Shown here: piece by piece, positions 1 to 5,991 of the stretch | Numbering within the stretch: the stretch's first letter is position 1 | How the letters are laid out: each line of letters begins with the position of its first letter | Translations under genes and position numbers: made by a program | NCBI GenBank assembly: GCA_003446655.1 | Contig: DMCZ01000125.1 | Location: forward strand, 1 to 5,991 | Length of the DNA: 5,991 nucleotides | Reading direction: 5' to 3' | DNA from: Thauera sp. | GTDB taxonomy: Bacteria; Pseudomonadota; Gammaproteobacteria; Burkholderiales; Rhodocyclaceae | Notes under the pieces: model-generated | Databases searched by the model: none | What the model saw: the letters and a program-made list of their open reading frames with translations, nothing else | What the model was told of the DNA's origin: nothing

Positions 1-147
1 ATGGACGCGCATTACCGCACGGTGACGCGCTACACGACCAACGGCTTCCTGCGCATGAAGCTCGGCGAGGAGCTGGAGAAGCGCCGCATCCCGGCGCGCT
101 TCTACGAGAGCGCGAGCGCGGCGCGGCAGGGGCTGGCCGGGGCCTGA
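1..147 (+). CDS. C-terminal fragment of an unidentified protein
   Basis: An open frame runs from the first base to a TGA at 145-147 and gives 48 residues ending in ESASAARQGLAGA. The window begins with ATG, but this is probably an internal methionine of a longer gene cut by the window edge, because the peptide reads like a domain tail rather than a small protein. It is charged, with the segment RYTTNGFLRMKLGEELEKR followed by RIPARFYESA. It loosely recalls the C-terminal tail of acyl-CoA-handling enzymes from related bacteria, but I cannot assign a family. The gene converges on the DUF488 gene with only 28 bp between the stop codons and no clear terminator there. Confidence 0.5.
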   Translation: MDAHYRTVTRYTTNGFLRMKLGEELEKRRIPARFYESASAARQGLAGA

Positions 148-175
148 GGGGGGCGGCGGTTGCCGGGGAGCGTCT

Positions 176-550
176 TCACAGCCCGCCCGGACCGGCCTCC
201 CCTTCCAGCCACAGGCGCAGCGCCTCGGCGTTGTTGTGCGTGGTGTCCCGCGCGCCATAGACCAGGGTGAGGACCGGATACGCGGCGATCAGGCCGCGCA
301 GTTCGGCAAGCGCCGGGGCGGCGGCGGGGGATTGCAGCTCGTCGGCGTAGCGCTGGCGGAATTCATCCCAGCGTTCGGGGGCGTGGCCGAACCACTTGCG
401 CAGTTCGTTCGACGGTGCGAGCTCGCGCAGCCAGTGGTCGACGCCCGCGCTCTCGCGCTTGAGGCCGCGCGGCCACAGGCGGTCGACGAGCACGCGGCAG
501 CCGTCGTCGGGGGTGGGTGGGTCGTAGGCGCGGCGGGTCTCGATCGGCAT
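176..550 (-). CDS. DUF488 family protein, YeaO type
   Basis: This complete 124-residue protein has the hallmarks of the DUF488/YeaO family (COG3189), small soluble cytoplasmic proteins of unknown biochemical role. An N-terminal RVLVDRLWPRGLKRE block (residues 19-33) is followed by W-LRELAPSNELRKWFGH (40-56), then ERWDEFRQRYADEL (59-72), and a C-terminal strand-and-loop LTLVYGARDTTHNNA (94-108). Length is close to the family norm of about 115-120 residues. The ATG at 548-550 sits just ahead of the conserved region. Upstream is only a weak purine run (GGGAG, about 11 bases before the start). The gene lies downstream of cysK on the same strand, but a likely terminator and a long gap separate them, so co-transcription is doubtful. 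The family call is firm; no function should be inferred. Confidence 0.9.
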   Translation of the reverse strand: MPIETRRAYDPPTPDDGCRVLVDRLWPRGLKRESAGVDHWLRELAPSNELRKWFGHAPERWDEFRQRYADELQSPAAAPALAELRGLIAAYPVLTLVYGARDTTHNNAEALRLWLEGEAGPGGL

Positions 551-596
551 CGTTGGACGTGCTCCCAGGTCGGAATGACTGCTCAGCCTTGCAAGC

Positions 597-789
597 TGTG
601 CTTGAGCTTGGGCTTGAGCGCTTGCGATCCGCCGGGGACGCGCGGGGTATTCCTTCCGGGGCTGCGGAACTCACCTTCGCTTCGCTCGGCTCGGACAGTC
701 CTCGCCCCTTCACGAACACCCCGTGCGCGTCCCTCGCCCCAGGCGGTCGAGCACAGAAGGTTCAAAAAACAACGCCTGCCTCAAGCACA
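597..789. repeat. Candidate dispersed intergenic repeat
   Basis: The 10-base arms TGTGCTTGAG (597-606) and CTCAAGCACA (780-789) are exact inverted copies about 170 bases apart. The sequence between them, particularly 640-720 read on the minus strand, has the look of the non-coding repeats scattered through GC-rich betaproteobacterial genomes. Only one copy is in this window, so its repetitive nature is inference. The right arm overlaps the cysK terminator hairpin, which may be the only reason it exists. Confidence 0.25.
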
Positions 790-793
790 AGCG
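764..793 (-). terminator. Probable Rho-independent terminator of cysK
   Basis: Read on the minus strand, about 55 bases after the cysK stop codon, the sequence CGCTTGT-GCTTGAG-GCAGGCG can fold into a stem of about 7 bp (two G-T pairs) with a 7-base loop. It is followed at once by TTG and six T residues (A run at 764-769 on the plus strand). Stem plus T tract is the classic intrinsic terminator form. The G-T pairs make it moderate rather than strong. It would separate cysK from the DUF488 gene. Confidence 0.55.
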
Positions 794-848
794 CCTGAAC
801 GACCACCCCGCGCCACGGCCTCGGTCCAGGAAGCCGGCACGCAGCAAC

Positions 849-1826
<978 letters not shown>

Positions 1827-1833
1827 GCGGATT

Positions 1834-1882
1834 TCCTCATGTGGAAGACGGACGGGCGGACGTCGCCCATGGCTGCAGTATA
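1834..1882 (-). promoter_or_regulatory. Candidate cysK promoter and ribosome binding site
   Basis: On the minus strand TATACT (1877-1882) is a good -10 hexamer, 50 bases before the cysK ATG. It would give a leader of roughly 45 bases. No good -35 stands at 16-18 bp spacing; the best is TGGCCT-like at 1901-1906, which hints at activator dependence, as known for cys genes, but no CysB site can be shown. GAGGA at 1834-1838 is a strong Shine-Dalgarno sequence 7 bases before the ATG and fixes the start codon. Confidence 0.45.
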
Positions 1883-1975
1883 GGCAGGGGCGAGGTGCCG
1901 AGGCCATGTTGCGCGGCGGCGTCCGGGGCACGGCCGCGCAGCTTCAGCGCACGCTGGAGAGGCCTGGGGGCAGCC

Positions 1976-4270
1976 TCAGCGGCGGGTCGCATCGTCCTCG
2001 CCGCAGTGGGCGAGGACGTCTGCGCGTACCGCGTCGCGCAGCGCGAGCAGGTCGTGCCAGTCCTCGCCGGCGGGCGCATGTGGTGCGCAGATCGTCACCG
2101 TGAGCGGTCCGGGCCGCGGTCGCCAGCTGCCGTCGGGGAGCAGCGCGCGGGTGCCGGCGAGGGCCACCGGCACCACCGGCAGGCCCTGGCGTGCGGCGGC
2201 CTGGAAGGCGCCGAGGCGGAAGGCCTGCAGGCCGGGGCGGGCGCTGAAGGTGCCCTCGGCAAAGAACAGCAGCGGCACGCCGTCGCCGGCGCCGGCGGCG
2301 AGCGTGTCGGCATCCTCGATGCCGTGGCCGGGGTCGAAGCGGCGCACGAAGTGCGTGCCCATGCGCTCGAACAGCGGGCGCAGCAGCGCGCTGTCGCGCA
2401 GCTCGGCCTTGGCCACGAAGCGCACGGGCCGGGGCAGCGCGGCGGCGAGCACGAGGCCGTCGGCGTAGCTGGCGTGATTGGCGACCAGCACGCAGCCGGT
2501 CGCGGGCAGGCTGTCCACGCCCTCGACCCGCAGCGGGCAGCCGATCAGGCGTGCGTGCAGGCGCGCGAGGCGGTGGCAGACCGTCCAGCGTTGCTCGAGC
2601 CGGGGCAGTCCGAGGATCGCCAGTGCGGCGAGCGGCGCGAGCAGCAGGAAGCTGGTCCACGCCCACGCCGCCCGCACTTGCCCCGGCACCGCCCCGGCCG
2701 CGCGGCGCGCACGGCCGGCGAGGCTCGCCAGCTGCAGGCGAAGCACCTGCAGCCAGGCGGCGCGGCTGGGGGCGCCGAGCGTGCCGGCGAGCCAGGCGTC
2801 GCGGATGGCAGCGCGCCGGATCTTGCCGCTGGAGGTCTTGAGCACCGCATGCGGCGGGGCGAGCACGACCGCGTCGGGGGCGAGGCCGAGCGCGTCCATC
2901 GCGCTGGCGGTGATCTGCGCCTCGAGTGCCGCCCGGGCCCGTGCCTCGCGCACCCGCGTCTCCGCCACCACGACCAGGCGCTCGTCCGCCTCGCCCGGTG
3001 CATGGGCGCCGAACACCGCCACGCAGCCCTTGCGCACGCCGGGCAGCGCGCCCACCGCCTGCTCGAGGTCGTAGGGGTAGAGGTTGCGCCCGGCGCGGAT
3101 GATCATCTCCTTCGCGCGGCCGGTGAGGTAGAGCTCGCCGCCGGCGAGGTAGCCGTGGTCGCCGGTGGCGAGCCAGCCGTCGCGGATCAGCGCCGCGGTG
3201 GCGGCCGGGTTGCGGTAGTAGCCGGCGGTGGCCGAGGGACCGCGGAACTCGACCGCGCCGACGTGGCGCTCGGGCAGCGGATGGCCGTCGGTGTCGACGA
3301 TGCGCAGTGCGTGGCCGGGCAGGGCGGGGCCGCAGGAGACCAGGCGGAGCGTGTCGGCGGCTTCGCGTGCGTCGGCCGCATCCGTTGCCGGCTCGACCTC
3401 ATCGCCCAGGCGCACGCTCGTCCGCCGCACCCGATCGATCACCACCCCGCGGCCGGGCGCAGGTACGCACAGGCCGACCGCGCATTCGGCCAGGCCATAG
3501 ACCGGCGTCAGGATGCGCGCATCCAGTCCGTAGCGGGCGAAGGCGGCGGCGAAGCGCGCCAGGGTGTCGGGGTTGACCGGCTCGGCGCCGTTGGCGGCCA
3601 GCCGCCAGCACGACAGGTCGAGGCCGTCGAGCGCGGTGTCGGCGAGGCGCTTGACGCACAGCTCGAAGGCGAAGTTGGGCGCGGCGGTGACCGTGCCGCG
3701 GTAGCGGTGGATCGCCCACAGCCAGCGCTCGGGGCGGGCGAGGAAATCGAGCGGCGACATCAGCACCAGGGTGCAGCCGTGGTACAGGCTGCCCAGCCAG
3801 GTGCCGATCAAACCCATGTCGTGGTACAGCGGCAGCCAGCTCACGCACACGTCCTGCGGTACCACCGCGGCGGCGGCGCCCCAGGCGCGGATGTTGGCGA
3901 GCAGGTTGGCGTGGCTCAGCGCCACGCCCTTGGGGTCGCCGGTGGAGCCGGAGGTGTATTGGATGAGGCCGAGCGCGCTGCTGCGCAGGGGGAGTGGGGG
4001 CTGTGGCGCGCTTCCGGCCGCGGCCAGGGCGGCTGGCGTGCTGACATGGGCGAGCGTCGGCACCAGCCCGGCGAGCATGCGCGCGAGCGGGCGCACGCGG
4101 TTGAAGGTGATCAGCACCCGCGCCTCGCAGTTGCGCAGGATGCCGGCCTGGCGGCGCAGGTGCTCCTCGATCTGGTTGGGGCGCGCCGGCGGATACATCG
4201 GCACCGGCACCGCGCCGGCGAACAGGATGGCGAAGAAGCAGCGGAAGAAGTCCAGCCCCGAGGGTAGCAT
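1976..4270 (-). pseudogene. 3' part of an interrupted ACP / fatty-acyl-AMP ligase / PlsC acyltransferase gene
   Basis: These 764 codons continue the gene whose start lies at 5379-5972; an IS630-type element separates the halves. Counting from the methionine at 4268-4270, residues 1-490 are a fatty-acyl-AMP ligase (ANL superfamily), which activates a fatty acid with ATP. Motifs are YTSGSTGDPKGV (105-116), YHDMGLIG typical of such ligases (149-156), NGAEPV (227-232), YGLAE (258-262), ATGDHGY (368-374), GRAKEMIIRAGRN (384-396) and LKTSSGKIRR with the expected catalytic lysine K483. A membrane-type segment lies near 538-556. A PlsC-type glycerophospholipid acyltransferase follows, with HX4D as NHASYAD (H599, D604), GTHFVRR (638-644) and FFAEGT (669-674). 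The intact protein probably loads an acyl group on its own carrier domain and passes it to a glycerolipid; that coupling is inference. The open frame continues antisense through the element, so a spurious fusion of over 1100 residues can be predicted. Confidence 0.9.
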
Positions 4271-4272
4271 TA
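4271..4272. repeat. TA target-site duplication, left copy
   Basis: TA lies directly outside the left inverted repeat and matches the TA outside the right one. Duplication of a TA dinucleotide is the known habit of IS630/Tc1-type transposases. This copy is the superfluous one: deleting it together with the element restores the host reading frame. Confidence 0.9.
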
Positions 4273-4291
4273 TTAACCCGGCCCTTAAATA
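4273..4291 (+). repeat. Left terminal inverted repeat of the IS element
   Basis: TTAACCCGGCCCTTAAATA matches the complement of 5360-5378 at all 19 positions; the next inward base differs (A against C). The core GGCC is flanked by AT-rich runs. This end is next to the transposase promoter. Confidence 0.95.
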
Positions 4292-4303
4292 AACTGTTTT
4301 ATC

Positions 4304-4309
4304 TATAAT
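4304..4309 (+). promoter_or_regulatory. Consensus -10 box of the transposase gene
   Basis: TATAAT at 4304-4309 matches the sigma-70 -10 consensus exactly, in an AT-rich pocket just inside the left end. The position 16-18 bp upstream falls inside the inverted repeat and has no good -35 match, so the promoter may be weak, or shielded when transposase binds the end. Transcription would start close to 4316, the first base of the preferred ATG, implying a leaderless message. Confidence 0.5.
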
Positions 4310-4315
4310 GTGTGC

Positions 4316-5356
4316 ATGGAAAAGATCGATGCACGCAAGCTGGGGCCTGAAGGGCGCGAGACGCTGCGCAAGATGGTGCTGCGCCTGAATACGCAGTCTG
4401 GAATGAACGGCGTGGAGTTGGCGAAGATCGCCGGCGTCCATGTGCGCACGGTGCAGGCGTGGCTGAGGAAAGCGCGCACGGACGGTGTCGGGGCGCTGGT
4501 CGAGAAGACGCGAGGCCGGCCCTATGGGGCCTGCCGGAAACTGACGATGGCGCAGGAAGTGTGGGTGCGCCAGCGCATCGTGGCCGCGGTGCCCGAGCAG
4601 TTGAGCTTGCCTTTCGCCCTGTGGACCCGGCGGGCGATCCAGGCCTTGGTGGAGCAACAATTCGGACTGCAGTTGTCCGATCGTCTCGTAGGCAAGTACC
4701 TGAAGCGCTGGGGCTACACCGCTCAGCGCCCGGTCAAAAAAGCGATGGAGCAGCGTAACGATCTGGTCCAGGCTTGGCTGCGCGAGCGTTACCCTGCCAT
4801 TGCCGCGCGCGCCAAGGCCGAGGGCGCGGTCATCTACTGGGCCGACGAAACGGCCGTCAAGGAAGACACGAACTGGATTCGAGGCTTTGCGCCGGCCGGT
4901 CGCACGCCGGTGCTCGAGGCGTCGGCCCGCTGGGCCAAGCTGTCGATGATCTCGGCCATCACCAATCGGGGCGAGATCGCTTTCCAGATCGTCGAGGGCA
5001 CGATCAACGCAGAACGCTTTATCGAGTTCCTCGACCGACTGATCGCCAGTGCGGCGAGCAAGGTGTTCCTGATCGTCGATAACCTGAGGGTGCATCACGC
5101 CAAGCTCGTCCAGGCCTGGGTCGAGCCGCGTCGTGCGCAGATCGAGTTGTTCTACTTGCCGCCCTATGCGCCCGAGTCCAATCCGGACGAATACCTGAAC
5201 CACGACTTCAAGACCGCCCTGCGCCTGGAGCCTCCCAGCCGCGATGATTCGCAGCTCTTGAAGAAGGCCCACGCCATCATGGACCGCATCGCATCGCTCC
5301 CCGAGCGTGTCCGGTCCTACTTCGAGCACCCGGCCGCTGCATATGCTGCGCAGTGA
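4316..5356 (+). CDS. IS630-family DDE transposase
   Basis: The 346-residue transposase cuts and joins the ends of the surrounding element at TA sites. An N-terminal helix-turn-helix covers about residues 28-57 (NGVELAKIAGVHVRTVQAWLRKA). A second winged-helix-like segment lies about 102-142 (WTRRAIQALVEQQFGLQLSDRLVGKYLKRWGY). The catalytic RNase-H-like DDE_3 domain follows, with D177 in YWADETA, D255 in FLIVDNLRVHHA and E292 in PPYAPESNPDEYLN, 36 residues after the second aspartate. All three catalytic residues are present and no frameshift or stop is seen, so the protein should be functional. The ATG at 4316 is preferred; a GTG at 4310 would add two residues but overlaps the end of the -10 region. 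No Shine-Dalgarno sequence precedes either. The stop lies 3 bases before the right inverted repeat. Confidence 0.95.
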   Translation: MEKIDARKLGPEGRETLRKMVLRLNTQSGMNGVELAKIAGVHVRTVQAWLRKARTDGVGALVEKTRGRPYGACRKLTMAQEVWVRQRIVAAVPEQLSLPFALWTRRAIQALVEQQFGLQLSDRLVGKYLKRWGYTAQRPVKKAMEQRNDLVQAWLRERYPAIAARAKAEGAVIYWADETAVKEDTNWIRGFAPAGRTPVLEASARWAKLSMISAITNRGEIAFQIVEGTINAERFIEFLDRLIASAASKVFLIVDNLRVHHAKLVQAWVEPRRAQIELFYLPPYAPESNPDEYLNHDFKTALRLEPPSRDDSQLLKKAHAIMDRIASLPERVRSYFEHPAAAYAAQ

Positions 5357-5359
5357 GCG

Positions 5360-5378
5360 TATTTAAGGGCCGGGTTAA
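5360..5378 (-). repeat. Right terminal inverted repeat of the IS element
   Basis: This is the exact complement of the 19-base left end, lying three bases beyond the transposase stop codon. Confidence 0.95.
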
Positions 5379-5380
5379 TA
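5379..5380. repeat. TA target-site duplication, right copy
   Basis: TA directly outside the right inverted repeat. Together with G5381 it forms the host leucine codon CTA on the minus strand, the last undamaged codon before the insertion. Confidence 0.9.
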
Positions 5381-5972
5381 GCGCCACGCAGTCGCCCGGG
5401 CGCACGCCGCGTGCGGCGAGCGCGCCGGCGAAGCGCATGGCCGACTCGTGCAGCTGCCCGTAGCCCAGCGTCTCCGCCTCCTCGTCGTCGACCAGGAAGC
5501 GCACGTGGGTGCGCTCGGGGTGGCGGGCGAGGTGCCATTCGAGGACCTCGACCAGGGTCGCGGCCGAGTCGGGCAGCGCGGGCGGGGCGCCGTCTGTCGC
5601 CGGCGCGGGCGATTGAAGCGGTGGGGGCGCCGGGCACGTAGCGCCATCCGCTGCGGCCGCGTGTGCGTCGGCGTCGTGTCGGGTAGCGTGTGGGGCGGCG
5701 GGTTCCGTGGCGGTGGCGCGGTCCGGCGTGCGCGGTGAAGCGTGCGCGCGGGCGGCCTGCGTCATCGCACGCAGCAGTTCGCGCGGCGTCTCGGCGCCGG
5801 CGAGCACCTCGGTCGGCAGGCGCAGCGCGAAGCGGCGCTCGATGCGCGCGAGCAGCTCGACGCGGCTCAGGCTGTCGAGGCCGAGCTCGCGGTCGAGCAC
5901 GCTGTCGAGGCTGGCGCGGCGCGCGGTGCCGGGCTGGAGCTCGCGGACCACCTCATCGATCAGGCGCAGCAG
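5379..5972 (-). pseudogene. 5' part of the interrupted gene: acyl carrier domain and start of the fatty-acyl-AMP ligase
   Basis: These 198 codons lack the true start, which lies beyond the window. Residues 1-72 are an acyl carrier protein (phosphopantetheine) domain. Its attachment motif is LGLDSLSRVEL, with S34 (codon 5871-5873) the expected attachment site, followed by an amphipathic ERRFALRLPTEVL helix region. Residues 73-137 form a linker rich in alanine, proline and acidic or histidine residues. Residues 138-198 are the N-terminal part of the adenylating domain (TLVEVLEWHLARHPERTHVRFL, then GYGQLHESAMRFAGALAARGVRPGDCVAL). After the insertion point the frame runs into the element and stops at 5277, adding about 34 foreign residues, so a truncated carrier-domain protein could still be made. 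The peptide MYKRQ that gene finders place at its start comes from adapter sequence. Confidence 0.9.
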
Positions 5973-5991
5973 CTGTCTCTTATACACATCT
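5973..5991. other. Tn5/Nextera mosaic-end adapter, not genomic
   Basis: The last 19 bases, CTGTCTCTTATACACATCT, are exactly the complement of the Tn5 mosaic end used in Nextera transposase libraries. They sit at the very end of the sequence and convert on the minus strand to the contaminant peptide MYKRQ. The genuine contig ends at 5972. Confidence 0.98.

Larger units (their letters stand above)
551..848. other. Intergenic region between DUF488 gene and cysK
   Basis: I find no credible gene in these roughly 300 bases. The part nearest cysK holds a probable cysK terminator (764-793). The rest, 583-760, is a low-complexity GC-rich stretch. It has an 8-base direct repeat GCTTGAGC at 600-607 and 612-619, and a TTCGC/TCGGC-like stutter at 676-695. 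A 10 bp perfect inverted repeat has arms at 597-606 and 780-789. Short open frames cross it on both strands but have no ribosome binding site and no recognisable protein. I see no convincing promoter for the DUF488 gene, although it should lie here if that gene is transcribed on its own. Confidence 0.6.
4273..5378 (+). mobile_element. Complete IS630-family insertion sequence, 1106 bp
   Basis: The element is bounded by 19 bp perfect terminal inverted repeats, TTAACCCGGCCCTTAAATA at 4273-4291 and its complement at 5360-5378, with TA directly outside each end. It holds one transposase gene filling nearly its whole length, and both inverted repeats are exact, so it looks intact and possibly active. 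It points opposite to the host gene. Its ends are AT-rich compared with the very GC-rich surroundings, which fits arrival by transfer. Length is within the usual IS630 range of about 1.0-1.2 kb. I do not recognise a named IS. Confidence 0.95.

Noticed and set aside
154..165. Small hairpin CGGC-GGTT-GCCG between the two convergent stop codons
   Set aside because: The stem is only 4 bp with no T tract on either strand, too weak to call a terminator.
1827..1931. Longer cysK start at 1931 (35 extra residues)
   Set aside because: The extension crosses the promoter-like TATACT and the strong GAGGA ribosome binding site, and does not resemble any CysK N-terminus.
1945..1956. Palindrome CAGCG-CA-CGCTG downstream of the lipid gene
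   Set aside because: A 5 bp stem with a 2-base loop and no T run. Such palindromes are common by chance at this base composition.
1841..4267. Plus-strand open frame of about 800 codons opposite the ligase/acyltransferase gene
   Set aside because: It is an antisense shadow in very GC-rich DNA. Its product is a low-complexity Gly/Ala/Arg/His-rich chain with no domain, while the minus strand carries clear ligase and PlsC motifs.
4310..4315. GTG at 4310 as the transposase start
   Set aside because: It would precede the transcription start expected from the TATAAT box and adds only two residues; ATG at 4316 is the better choice.

Overview
The window is GC-rich bacterial chromosome, most likely from a betaproteobacterium of the Thauera/Azoarcus (Rhodocyclaceae) type. 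That assignment rests on base composition and the character of the proteins, not on a marker gene. It holds ordinary chromosomal genes, one of them broken by an insertion sequence (IS). I see no defence system, CRISPR array, RNA gene or unknown multigene system.

Layout from left to right. Positions 1-147 carry the 3' end of a plus-strand gene I cannot name. A small DUF488 (YeaO-type) gene faces it on the minus strand (176-550). A roughly 300 bp gap follows, holding a probable Rho-independent terminator for cysK and a low-complexity stretch that could be a dispersed repeat. Next is a complete minus-strand cysK (849-1826, O-acetylserine sulfhydrylase) with a good ribosome binding site and a candidate promoter. 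From 1976 to the right end, also on the minus strand, lies one large gene for a three-part lipid enzyme. Its parts are an N-terminal acyl carrier protein domain, a fatty-acyl-AMP ligase and a C-terminal PlsC-type acyltransferase.

That large gene is interrupted at 4271-5380 by a complete IS630-family element of 1106 bp. It has 19 bp perfect terminal inverted repeats, a TA target duplication and a 346-residue DDE transposase. Removing the element plus one TA copy rejoins the two halves in frame with a sensible protein sequence (DCVAL-MLPSGLDFF), so insertion site and mechanism can be read to the base.

The last 19 bases (5973-5991) are the Tn5/Nextera mosaic end, a sequencing-library adapter rather than genome. 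True sequence stops at 5972, inside the acyl carrier protein domain. The cysteine synthesis gene and the lipid gene share a strand, but cysK appears to have its own promoter and terminator, so they need not form an operon.
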